DNA of 64,000 bases from Treponema saccharophilum DSM 2985 (GTDB lineage: Bacteria; Spirochaetota; Spirochaetia; Treponematales; Treponemataceae). The notes below the pieces were generated by a model, which made no database searches, had not been told where the DNA came from, and worked only from the letters and a program-made list of their open reading frames with translations. Where the stretch lies: contig NZ_AGRW01000055.1 in assembly GCF_000255555.1 (NCBI RefSeq), positions 124,001 through 188,000 on the forward strand, given 5' to 3'. Below, one piece after another: positions 47,466 to 55,817 of the stretch (its first letter is position 1; every line of letters starts with the position of its first letter). The position numbers and the translations under genes are program-made.

Positions 47466-48914
47466 CTATTCATTGAACTCGCTGACGAGAGCGCTGACCG
47501 TAGCCTTCGCGTCGCCGTAAATCATGACCGTGTTGTCGTTAGTGAAGAGCGGGTTCTCGACACCGGAGAATCCCGTACCCTTTCCGCGCTTCAATACGAA
47601 TACTGTGCGAGCCTCGTGCGCGTTGACAATCGGCATGCCGTAGAGTGGTGAGCTTTCGTCGTTGATAGCGTCCGGGTTTACGACGTCGTTCGCGCCGATG
47701 ACGATTGCGACATCAACGTTGCTCATCTGCGGGTTCATCTCGTCGGCAGTCTTGAGCTGCTCGTACGGAACATTCGCCTCAGCAAGCAAAACGTTCATGT
47801 GGCCAGGCATACGACCAGCGACCGGGTGAATCGCGAAGTTCACTTCCGCGCCGTTTTCCTCAAGCTTGTCGCAGAGTTCCTTGACGGCGTGCTGAGCCTG
47901 AGCAACAGCCATACCGTATCCCGGAACGAACACGACGTTCTTCGCGGCTTCGAGAATCATGTAAGCATCCTCGACAGACATTGCCTTCGGTTCCTTTGCA
48001 GGACCCGCCGCGCCCTTCTTCTTCTGACCGCCGAAGCTCTTGAAGAGGAGTGAGCCGAATGTGCGGTTCATAGCCTTACACATAATCAAGGTGAGGATGA
48101 GACCAGAAGCACCGACGAGACAGCCGGAAACGACGAGAACCGTGTTGTTGATTGCGAAACCGGCGAATGCCGCAGCCAAACCGGACAAAGCGTTCAAGAA
48201 AGAGATGATAACCGGCATATCACCGCCACCAATCGGGATGACCATCGTGAATCCCAAGAGGAGGAAGATTGCCGTGCAGGCGATGACGCCGCATTTCTCG
48301 ATTTCAGCGAATCCGAACGGATTTTCAGCGGTGAAGAATGAATACGCAACGATTGAAGCAAGACCGAGAACGCACAAAACTCCGTTCACAGCGTTCTTCG
48401 CGGGGATGACCCAACCCTTGAACGTCATTTTTCCGCTCAATTTGCCCCATGCGACCAAAGAACCTGTGAACGCGACAGCACCGATTGCGATTGTAAGACC
48501 GAGCGAGACCGCAGAGAAGTAATCTCCCTTTGCCGCGGCGATGTACTGCGTCAAAGCGACGAGGAGCGAGGACAAACCGCCGAAACCGTTGAACAAAGCG
48601 ACCAATTCCGGCATTCCGGTCATCTGGACTTTCTTGGACCAGATTGCGCCGATGATAGTTCCAATCAAAACCGCGACGATAATCCAGCAGTAGCCGTTTG
48701 AAAGAAGCGGGTTTCCGCCCCACGTTGCGGCATCCGTAGAGAATGCGCTCATGACGTCTTTCTGAATAAGAACCGTCACGCACGCAATCAGCATACCGAC
48801 CGCTGAATACGCGTTGCCTTTTCGGGCTGTATCAGTCTTTCCGAGGAGTTTGATGCCGCGGATGAAGAAGATACAAGAAATCATGTAAAGAATTTTTATC
48901 AATGTGTCGTTCAT
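47466..48914 (-). CDS. pntB: NAD(P) transhydrogenase subunit beta
   Basis: Encodes 482 residues. With PntA it forms the proton-pumping transhydrogenase that moves hydride between NADH and NADP in the inner membrane. The N-terminal two-thirds hold about nine membrane helices with glycine-rich turns (ALFNGFGGLSSLLVA). The C-terminal NADP-binding domain III starts at about residue 310 with FVPGYGMAVAQAQH and has VIVIGANDVVNPDA (about 420) and RGKGTGFSG (about 455). Length matches the family. The gene is last in the pntAa-pntAb-pntB operon on the minus strand. Confidence 0.95.
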   Translation of the reverse strand: MNDTLIKILYMISCIFFIRGIKLLGKTDTARKGNAYSAVGMLIACVTVLIQKDVMSAFSTDAATWGGNPLLSNGYCWIIVAVLIGTIIGAIWSKKVQMTGMPELVALFNGFGGLSSLLVALTQYIAAAKGDYFSAVSLGLTIAIGAVAFTGSLVAWGKLSGKMTFKGWVIPAKNAVNGVLCVLGLASIVAYSFFTAENPFGFAEIEKCGVIACTAIFLLLGFTMVIPIGGGDMPVIISFLNALSGLAAAFAGFAINNTVLVVSGCLVGASGLILTLIMCKAMNRTFGSLLFKSFGGQKKKGAAGPAKEPKAMSVEDAYMILEAAKNVVFVPGYGMAVAQAQHAVKELCDKLEENGAEVNFAIHPVAGRMPGHMNVLLAEANVPYEQLKTADEMNPQMSNVDVAIVIGANDVVNPDAINDESSPLYGMPIVNAHEARTVFVLKRGKGTGFSGVENPLFTNDNTVMIYGDAKATVSALVSEFNE

Positions 48915-48932
48915 TTTTTTCTTCCTCCAGAC

Positions 48933-49238
48933 TTATTTCTTAGAGTCCTTTTTCTTGAACATACCAAGCATGCGGTCTGTGACCATGTAACCGCCGATGA
49001 CGTTGATAGTCGCGAAAACGATGGCGAGGAAGCCCAGAACGGCTCCGACTTTTCCGCCGATTTTGACGGCTGCAGCCGTGATTGAGATTGCGCCGACAAC
49101 GGTGATTCCGGAAATAGCGTTCGTTCCTGACATCAACGGCGTGTGCAGCTGTGAGGGAACCTTTGCAATCAGCTCCAATCCGAGGAATGCAGCGATTACA
49201 AAAACGAAAATAAGCATTATGTCCATAATTTTCTCCAA
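48933..49238 (-). CDS. pntAb: NAD(P) transhydrogenase subunit alpha, membrane part
   Basis: Encodes 101 residues with three membrane helices (IFVFVIAAFLGLELIAKVPS; then ISGITVVGAISITAAAV; then VLGFLAIVFATINVIGGY). The VPSQLHTPLMSGTNAISG signature marks this as the C-terminal membrane domain of PntA, encoded here as a separate subunit as in many anaerobes and alphaproteobacteria. It is 18 bases ahead of pntB and separated from pntAa by a GTCAT-class cloverleaf repeat. Confidence 0.93.
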   Translation of the reverse strand: MEKIMDIMLIFVFVIAAFLGLELIAKVPSQLHTPLMSGTNAISGITVVGAISITAAAVKIGGKVGAVLGFLAIVFATINVIGGYMVTDRMLGMFKKKDSKK

Positions 49239-49240
49239 TT

Positions 49241-49305
49241 TGTCACCCTGAACTTTTTTCAGGGTCTGTTTTCAAGAGATTCCGACGAAATCTTTCGGAA
49301 TGACA
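49241..49305. repeat. GTCAT-class cloverleaf palindrome within the pnt operon
   Basis: Outer stem TGTCA / TGACA encloses hairpins CCCTGAA-CTTTT-TTCAGGG, TCT-7 bases-AGA and TTCCGA-9 bases-TCGGAA; two junction bases are unpaired. It fills the gap between pntAb and pntAa. Confidence 0.8.
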
Positions 49306-49312
49306 GCGCGTT

Positions 49313-50443
49313 TTATGCCTTGAACCTCTCATGAATAATCTGACCGCCCTGCGTGAGGAGGCAGCCCTTCATGATGTCGTCTTCCATGTTGACGTTGAAT
49401 TCCTTCGCTTCCTTGTTGTAGAAACCGGCGTGCGTGAGGAAAGCCGTGATGTTTCCGGAGAACATCTTCGATGCGTCGTACGGAACCTGGCGCTCGAGCA
49501 AGTCGCCCGACATAATCGTGACGCCGTTCTCGGTGACGACATTCTCGAAAAGCTTGGAGCCTTCGACGTTTCCGCCTGTCGAAACAGCCATATCGACTAC
49601 GATTGAGCCGGGCATCATGCGGTCGAGGACAGCTTTTTCGATAAGGCGCGGAGCCTTGCGGCCGAAGACCTTCGCAGTCGTGATGACGATGTTCGCCTTC
49701 TCGCAGACTTTTGCCTGAGCTTCCTTCTGCTTCGCAATCTGCTCCGGAGTAAGCTCCTTCGCGTATCCCTGCGACGTCTGTCCCATCTCGCCGAGGTCGA
49801 TTTTGACGAATGATGCGCCGAGCGATTTTACCTGCTCCTCGACGACGGGGCGCGTGTCGAATGCGTCAACGCGCGCGCCAAGGCGTTTTGCCGTAGCGAT
49901 TGCCTGAAGACCTGCGACGCCGACACCAATAATGAAAACGCGCGCCGGGTTGATTGTTCCCGCCGGAGTGACCATCATCGGAAGAATTTTCGGAAGTTTT
50001 GCAGCCGCATTGACGACAGCGACGTATCCTGCCAAAGAAGTCTGCGATGACTGGACATCCATCTTCTGGGCGAGGGTAGTGCGGGGAATCATCTCAAGAG
50101 AGACCGCCTGAATTCCGGCTTTCGCGAAATCGTTGAGAAGGTCCTTCTCGTTGAACGGATCCATGTAGCTGAGATGGAGGGTTCCTGCCTTCATCCCCGA
50201 AACGGATTCGGGCTTCATAATGCGCACGACGATTTCGGAATCGGCATAAGCGTCCTCTTCCTTTGCAACGATAGTCGCACCGGCTTTCGTGTACGCCTCG
50301 TCGGAAAAACCGCTTTTTACGCCCGCACCAGAGACAACCTTGAACTCGAATCCCATCGACACGAGTTTTTTCACGTCGTCAGGAATCAGCGCAACGCGTG
50401 TCTCGCGCTCGTCTTTTTCCTTGCAGACCAAAACTTTCTTCAT
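49313..50443 (-). CDS. pntAa: NAD(P) transhydrogenase subunit alpha, NAD-binding part
   Basis: Encodes 376 residues from the ATG at 50443 (AAAGGAG site); a longer frame of 16 more residues has no ribosome site. It is the cytoplasmic NAD(H)-binding domain I of transhydrogenase, related to alanine dehydrogenase. Motifs: KERETRVALIPDDVKKL near the N-terminus, GVGVAGLQAIATAKRLGA (about residue 165, Rossmann loop) and DTRPVVEEQVKSLGA. First gene of the operon. A GTTAG-type palindrome at 50586 lies in the divergent leader shared with the SDR gene. Confidence 0.95.
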   Translation of the reverse strand: MKKVLVCKEKDERETRVALIPDDVKKLVSMGFEFKVVSGAGVKSGFSDEAYTKAGATIVAKEEDAYADSEIVVRIMKPESVSGMKAGTLHLSYMDPFNEKDLLNDFAKAGIQAVSLEMIPRTTLAQKMDVQSSQTSLAGYVAVVNAAAKLPKILPMMVTPAGTINPARVFIIGVGVAGLQAIATAKRLGARVDAFDTRPVVEEQVKSLGASFVKIDLGEMGQTSQGYAKELTPEQIAKQKEAQAKVCEKANIVITTAKVFGRKAPRLIEKAVLDRMMPGSIVVDMAVSTGGNVEGSKLFENVVTENGVTIMSGDLLERQVPYDASKMFSGNITAFLTHAGFYNKEAKEFNVNMEDDIMKGCLLTQGGQIIHERFKA

Positions 50444-50578
50444 AGTTTCTACTCCTTTAAGAATGGTGCCCCCTATTTTAGAGGTAGGCAAAATTTTTAC
50501 AATAAGGAAAGCAATAGAATTGCGCTTCTTCGTAAAAAAAACGACATGTTTTGAATAGTTCCGACATTTTTTTTCAGT

Positions 50579-50601
50579 TATAATTGTTAGTTATAGCTAA
50601 C
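50579..50601. promoter_or_regulatory. -10 box and TetR-type operator palindrome, copy 3
   Basis: TATAAT at 50579-50584 is followed by GTTAGTTATAGCTAAC at 50586-50601, arms GTTAGT / GCTAAC. The position just behind a -10 box matches copies 1 and 2. It lies between the divergent pnt and SDR genes; the TATAAT points toward the SDR gene. Confidence 0.6.
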
Positions 50602-50708
50602 ATCTTCTCAGAATCGGAATACCGTGCTAAAATTCAAGGCGATTTTCAAAAGACCTGCTCCGGAGGCTGATTTCCGGGGCGGGAAAATGGCAAAAACAGG
50701 AGGCTTTT

Positions 50709-51482
50709 ATGAAATCGTATTTCGATTTGAAGGGGCAGGTTGCCGTCGTTACGGGATGCTCGACTGGTCTTGGCGTTCAGATGGCGAAGGCGCTGGCGAA
50801 TCAGGGCGCAAAAATAGTCGCGATTGCCCGCCGCAAGGAATTGATTGAAGCCGTCGCGAAGGAGATTGCCGACGAGTTCGGCGTCGAAACGCTTGCCGTC
50901 CAGTGCGACATAACGAACACGGAGCGCGTGAATGAAGCCGTCGATGCGATTGTCGCGAAATTCGGCAGAATAGACATACTCATAAACAACGCCGGAACGG
51001 GAGCCGTCGCTCCTGCCGAGGATATAACAGACGACCAGTTCAACGGCGAGCTGAATGTTGACCTCGGCGGAACGTTCAAGATGGCTCGCGCCGTCGCAAA
51101 AAAGGCGATGATTCCCGCGAAATACGGCCGCATCATAAACATCGCGTCGATGTACGGCCTTGTCGGGAACAAAGTCGCGCCGTGTTCCCCGTACCACGCG
51201 GCGAAGGGCGGCGTCGTGAACCTTACGCGCGGGCTTGCTTCCGAATGGGGAAAATACAACATCAACGTGAACGCGATTTGCCCGGGCTATTTCTACAGCC
51301 CGCTTACGAAGGAGACGCTCGACTCCGATTTCTTCCAGCAGAACGCGCGCACGATGATTCCGCTTTCGAGGTACGGAAACGAGGGCGAGCTTGATACCGC
51401 CGCGATTTTCCTTTCAAGCCCCGCGTCCGGCTACGTGACGGGCGTCATACTTCCCGTCGACGGCGGCTACACTGCGATGTAA
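50709..51482 (+). CDS. SDR-family dehydrogenase, gluconate 5-dehydrogenase/KduD-like
   Basis: Encodes 257 residues with a strong GGAGG site. Classical short-chain dehydrogenase: the cofactor loop is TGCSTGLG (residues about 15-22), then DIT and NNAGTG, the catalytic Ser in NIASMYGLVG (about 145) and YHAAKGG with the Tyr-Lys pair (about 160). The size and sequence fit the gluconate 5-dehydrogenase/2-deoxy-D-gluconate 3-dehydrogenase group, used in sugar-acid catabolism. uxaC for hexuronates follows downstream. The transhydrogenase upstream could balance the reduced cofactors. The exact substrate cannot be told. Confidence 0.88.
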   Translation: MKSYFDLKGQVAVVTGCSTGLGVQMAKALANQGAKIVAIARRKELIEAVAKEIADEFGVETLAVQCDITNTERVNEAVDAIVAKFGRIDILINNAGTGAVAPAEDITDDQFNGELNVDLGGTFKMARAVAKKAMIPAKYGRIINIASMYGLVGNKVAPCSPYHAAKGGVVNLTRGLASEWGKYNINVNAICPGYFYSPLTKETLDSDFFQQNARTMIPLSRYGNEGELDTAAIFLSSPASGYVTGVILPVDGGYTAM

Positions 51483-51616
51483 GGCGGAACGCGTTTGTCG
51501 TTTTTGGCTGAATTCTTTCGGCGCTGATTAGACCTGTTCGATAACTTCGTTTATCGCTCAGGTCGACGAGTTCAAAAGCGCGCAAATGGCACGTTTTGAG
51601 CATCGCATTTTTAGGT

Positions 51617-51659
51617 AACCTGTTCTGAAACTGAGTTTTCCGAACAGGTTTATTTTTTT
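51617..51659 (+). terminator. Terminator behind the SDR gene
   Basis: 9-bp stem AACCTGTTC / GAACAGGTT with a 16-base loop and a T-run. An extra dyad (ACCTG..CAGGT enclosing GATAA..TTATC, 51529-51563) precedes it. The 336-bp gap before uxaC holds these two folds and otherwise nothing coding. Confidence 0.8.
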
Positions 51660-51818
51660 GCGCCGATTTTTATTTACGGTTCCTTCTGGAGCGATGACGT
51701 TGCGGTCAAAAATCAGTCGTTTGTTTTCTATTTTATAAATGCAAATAATGCTAGAATGGAACCGCTTACGCAGTTTTTGCTGCGCTTGCAAATACCGTTG
51801 ATTTATGGAGAGCATAAG

Positions 51819-53228
51819 ATGAAAAAATTCATGGACGAGAATTTCCTTCTCGACACACCGACAGCTCAGAAACTGTTCGCAGCTTGCAAAGACGAGCCGC
51901 TTTGGGACTACCACTGCCATCTTCCGCCGGAGCAGATTGCGAACAACAAGCAGTTCAAGAACCTCACTGAAATCTGGCTCGGAGGCGACCACTACAAGTG
52001 GAGACAGATGAGAACCTACGGAATCACAGAGGACTACATCACAGGCGACAAACCTGACTACGAGAAGTTCCTCAAGTGGGCGGAGACAATCGAGCACCTC
52101 ATCGGAAATCCTCTCTACCACTGGACGCACCTTGAGCTCCAGAGATACTTCGGAATCACTGAGCCTCTCACTGTTGAGTCTGCCCCACGCATCTGGAAAA
52201 AGGCTAACGCGATTCTCCAGACAGAGGATTTGAGCGTGAAGGGAATCTTCAAGAATTTTCACGTCTACGCAGTCGGAACTACTGACGACCCAATCGACTC
52301 GCTCGAATACCACAAGGCAATCGCCGCTGGAACAGCCCCAATCGGCAAAATCGAGACGAAAGTGCGCCCGTCATACAGACCTGACAAGGCAATCAACATC
52401 AATCTCCCTACATACAAGGACTACATCAAGAAGCTCTCAGAAGTCAGCGGTATCGACATCAAGACATCCGACGACGTCATCAAGGCCCTCATCAAGAGAC
52501 TCGACTTCTTCATCGAGAACGGCTGCAAAGCGTCGGACCACGCGCTTGAGTATCCGCCGTGCAAGGTCGACACAGACGCGAACATCGACGCTGTCGTCGC
52601 GCGCGCATTGAAGGGCGAAGTGATTTCAGAAGCCGAAGCCGAAGCCTACAAGACGAAGGTTCTCGTCGCTCTCGGACGCGCATACGCTGAGCGCGGAATC
52701 GTGCAGCAGTGGCACATGAACGCAATCCGCGACAACAACAAGGCAATGTTCAAGAAGCTCGGTCCTGACACTGGATTCGACGGAAGCCACGACAAGCCGA
52801 TGGCTGAGAACCTCGCGGGCCTCCTCTCGCTCATCGAGGCCGCCGGCGGCACACCGAAGACGATTCTCTACACATTGAACCCGAAAGACTACTACTCAAT
52901 CGGAACAATCATGGGCTGCTTCCAGGGCGGCGGAATCAAGGGCAAAATCCAGATGGGCTCAGGCTGGTGGTTCTGCGACCACAAGGACGGAATGGAGCAG
53001 CAGATAAAGGTTCTCGGAAACCTCGGCATGATTCCGGCCTTCGTCGGAATGCTCACGGACTCCCGCTCGTTCCTCTCATACTCAAGGCACGAGTACTTCA
53101 GGAGAATCCTCTGCAACATCATCGGAACTTGGGTCGAGAACGGCGAATACCCGAACGACGAAAAGATGCTCACGAAAATCGTGAAGGACATCTCGTTCGG
53201 CAACGCTTTGAACTACTTCGGCGCATAA
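51819..53228 (+). CDS. uxaC: Glucuronate isomerase
   Basis: Encodes 469 residues from the ATG at 51819, which has a GGAG site; the frame reads 63 bases further without one. It isomerises D-glucuronate to D-fructuronate (and galacturonate to tagaturonate), the first step of hexuronate breakdown. The amidohydrolase-like barrel starts with LWDYHCHLPPEQI (metal-binding histidines, about residues 28-40), then the family segments WLGGDHYKWRQMR and GSGWWFCDHKDGM and the closing MLTDSRSFLSY-RHEYFRR. Codon use is strongly biased, indicating high expression. A strong terminator follows. Confidence 0.96.
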   Translation: MKKFMDENFLLDTPTAQKLFAACKDEPLWDYHCHLPPEQIANNKQFKNLTEIWLGGDHYKWRQMRTYGITEDYITGDKPDYEKFLKWAETIEHLIGNPLYHWTHLELQRYFGITEPLTVESAPRIWKKANAILQTEDLSVKGIFKNFHVYAVGTTDDPIDSLEYHKAIAAGTAPIGKIETKVRPSYRPDKAININLPTYKDYIKKLSEVSGIDIKTSDDVIKALIKRLDFFIENGCKASDHALEYPPCKVDTDANIDAVVARALKGEVISEAEAEAYKTKVLVALGRAYAERGIVQQWHMNAIRDNNKAMFKKLGPDTGFDGSHDKPMAENLAGLLSLIEAAGGTPKTILYTLNPKDYYSIGTIMGCFQGGGIKGKIQMGSGWWFCDHKDGMEQQIKVLGNLGMIPAFVGMLTDSRSFLSYSRHEYFRRILCNIIGTWVENGEYPNDEKMLTKIVKDISFGNALNYFGA

Positions 53229-53250
53229 ACGCTTGATTTTTCTTTGCAGG

Positions 53251-53277
53251 ACGCGGCAGAAATGCCGCGTTTTTTTT
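53251..53277 (+). terminator. Strong terminator of uxaC
   Basis: Perfect 8-bp stem ACGCGGCA / TGCCGCGT with a four-base loop and eight T. Confidence 0.92.
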
Positions 53278-53397
53278 GTTGCGCCGGATTTTTCGGAACG
53301 GCAAGATTTGTTTTTTTTCGTTTGAAAATATGGGCTTTTGAACTTAAAATACTTTTTAAGCATTAGGGGCTTTGCATTAAAGTAAATTAACTAAAAA

Positions 53398-53471
53398 GTT
53401 GTCATCAAAAACTCGTTCCGCAACCTAAAAAACGGGATGCGGAATCCGTTCAGCATGGCAACATTTTTTTT
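53398..53471. repeat. Nested palindrome with T-run upstream of the FN3 lipoprotein
   Basis: Outer stem GTTGTCAT / ATGGCAAC and inner stem TTCCGCA / TGCGGAA, followed by eight T. It resembles the GTCAT-class cloverleaf arms. It could act as a leader terminator for the export operon or as a dispersed repeat. Confidence 0.6.
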
Positions 53472-53525
53472 GTTGATTCACTCTGAAGTCGTGGCTTTTT
53501 CGTGAAGATTTTTAAGGAAGATACT

Positions 53526-55775
53526 ATGAGACGACTGAAATCATTGTTATGCGTTTTTCCGCTGCTCTTTTTTGCATGGGGATGCAAGAACGACGCTGCT
53601 GACGGCGACTTCGAGCTTTCGAAAACAAAGACGCTTGCGACTCCGAAGAATTTCACCGCAGTTTACGACCCCGTGAACAACGTGACGAATTTCACTTGGG
53701 AGGAAGTTCCGTCTGCGACTGGATATTCCGTCATGGAATCCGTGAACGGAAAAATCTCGGATGCGGTGAAAATCATCCCCGCGGCAACGGGAACGAGCGG
53801 AACCGTCATCGGGTATTCGGCAAAAATCCAGTCGTTCAGCTATTGGCTCATCGCGTACAACGATTCCGAGGAAAGCGAGATTACCGAATGCCGACAAATC
53901 GTCACTTCCGCGCCCAAACTTGCGATTTCCGCGGCTTCGTGCAACGAAAGCGGTGTCGTGAGCCTTGAGTGGACTGCCGCCGAGGGCGTTTCCGGCTACC
54001 GCGTGTCGTATAAAAATACGGGGGGGGGTATATCTGAATGGACTGAATTCGACCAGACGCTGAGCGCGAACGTGGATGCTGGCGAGACGTATTCCGCGGC
54101 CGTCACATTGGCGGCGTACGCCCCGAGCATCGATTACCGCGTCCGTGCCGTAAAAGGCTCCGCGTCCGATGAAACCGAGTGGAGCGAGCCAAAAACAGTC
54201 CAGATAAACCTTTTCCCGCCGAGAAACATCGGCGCCGAATCGACAGGAACGTACGGAGAGGCAAAAATCGTCTGGGACAAAATCGACGGCGTGACATACA
54301 ACGTCTACAAATCGCTCGGAACCGACGGCGAGAAAACGCTTCTTTCGTCGGAAATCGGCAATCCCGCGAGCGGAAATCCGAACTTCACGGCGCAGGATCT
54401 CACAAAGGGAACGTGGTATTTCTGGGTCGAAAGCTGCGTTGACGGAAACAAAAAATGCTCGACGGAAGGCGCCGCCTACACCGTAAAAATCCCCGCGCCC
54501 AAGAACATCAGGATTACGGAACGGACGGAAACGTCGCTCACGGTTTCGTGGGATGTAGTTTCGTACCATGATATAGCGACCAATTCCGACAAAACTGCTG
54601 ACTGCTACAAAGTCAGCGTCTATGATGATACGGGAGCGACGCTCGTCTCCGAAAATTCAACAAATTCACTTTCTATGGGTCGCTCCTCATTGCAAGCCGG
54701 AACGACATATCTTGTCAGGGTTGTCGGGTATGAAAGTTCCGCGATGACCGAAGCCGAGGAAGGCGAGATTCCGTCATGGGTCGAGGCGAAGACGCTTATC
54801 GCGAAACCAGAATTTTCAAGCGAACATACATGGTTCTCGTCAGATTACGCGTATATCGGCTGGAATGCCGTGAAGGGTGCCTCGTCTTATGAGGTTGCGT
54901 ATTCCGGTTCTGATGGCGACAGCGCGTATGTGGAATCGCTTCCGTCAGACAACAAAGGATTTACGACGGACACGCAAATTTCGTTGACGGGGCTCGATAT
55001 CGATACTGTCTATTATTATTGGGTTCGCGCGATTGACGGCGATTACAAAACTGAATGGACAGCCGGAAGCGGCAGGACTGCTTCTGTTCCGACGAACATT
55101 GCAGTTGTTGAGACATCGACAGGATATTCCGTGACGTGGGATGTGCGCGGAAGCGCGACGAAATTCCGCGTCAGCTACTGCACATCCGCCACGAACGGTT
55201 CCGTCGATACTACGACAAAGCAGACTTTGACGCCCGTCGAGAATACGCATTCTTGCGATGTTTCTTCGATAATAAACAACCGCACTGATGGTACAATCTA
55301 TTATTACTTTACCGTTGAAGCCTATAATTCGTATGACGGCTCGTGGGTGCAGGGAAGCGATTCAGAAGGATACGGCTATGTCACCTACGGTTTGCAGTAT
55401 GGAGAGATGTCTCAGCTGCCGTCCGGAGCGACTTATGTCTCTACGCGAACTTACTTCAATACGACAAATTTCACAAGAACGTTTATAGCATCTTCGACGA
55501 CGACAACAAAATGCTTCTACTTCAAGGCAACGAAAGGCAAGCGATACACAATCTATTATGCGGACATGGATGTATATACGACATTTACGTCATCTTCAAA
55601 AGCTGACATGGAATTCACCTATTACTACGCGGGAAACAGCAACTCGAATTTCATTGACAGAAGAGCATCAGATACTTTTACGTGCGAGTACGACGCGTAT
55701 ATCGTCGTGGAATGCAAGAAATACAGCAGGTCGACTTCCGGATATTTCGGTATTCAGGTCGTTGAGAGCAACTAG
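53526..55775 (+). CDS. Exported lipoprotein with fibronectin type III repeats and a poly-G tract
   Basis: Encodes 749 residues from the ATG at 53526 (AGGAAG site). The lipobox is LLFFAWGC at about residues 10-18, so the protein is lipid-anchored. About six fibronectin type III-like modules follow, each with the conserved Trp and YxVxxS/YRVSY motif (for example TNFTWEEVPSATGYSVME; then LEWTAAEGVSGYRVSYKNT). The C-terminal 110 residues form a different beta-rich domain. A run of nine G at 54020-54028 encodes three glycines at about residue 166-168; slippage would shift the frame. It is the first gene of a six-gene operon of exported proteins. Confidence 0.88.
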   Translation: MRRLKSLLCVFPLLFFAWGCKNDAADGDFELSKTKTLATPKNFTAVYDPVNNVTNFTWEEVPSATGYSVMESVNGKISDAVKIIPAATGTSGTVIGYSAKIQSFSYWLIAYNDSEESEITECRQIVTSAPKLAISAASCNESGVVSLEWTAAEGVSGYRVSYKNTGGGISEWTEFDQTLSANVDAGETYSAAVTLAAYAPSIDYRVRAVKGSASDETEWSEPKTVQINLFPPRNIGAESTGTYGEAKIVWDKIDGVTYNVYKSLGTDGEKTLLSSEIGNPASGNPNFTAQDLTKGTWYFWVESCVDGNKKCSTEGAAYTVKIPAPKNIRITERTETSLTVSWDVVSYHDIATNSDKTADCYKVSVYDDTGATLVSENSTNSLSMGRSSLQAGTTYLVRVVGYESSAMTEAEEGEIPSWVEAKTLIAKPEFSSEHTWFSSDYAYIGWNAVKGASSYEVAYSGSDGDSAYVESLPSDNKGFTTDTQISLTGLDIDTVYYYWVRAIDGDYKTEWTAGSGRTASVPTNIAVVETSTGYSVTWDVRGSATKFRVSYCTSATNGSVDTTTKQTLTPVENTHSCDVSSIINNRTDGTIYYYFTVEAYNSYDGSWVQGSDSEGYGYVTYGLQYGEMSQLPSGATYVSTRTYFNTTNFTRTFIASSTTTTKCFYFKATKGKRYTIYYADMDVYTTFTSSSKADMEFTYYYAGNSNSNFIDRRASDTFTCEYDAYIVVECKKYSRSTSGYFGIQVVESN
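54020..54028 (+). repeat. Poly-G tract of nine bases in a surface-lipoprotein gene
   Basis: Nine consecutive G bases inside the coding sequence, after ATAC and before TATATC. Treponemes are known to vary expression through G-runs. In the present state the gene is in frame. Confidence 0.8.
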
Positions 55776-55817
55776 GGCGGGGGCGTTATGAGAAGAGGAA
55801 CAAAAGGAATCTGCTTT

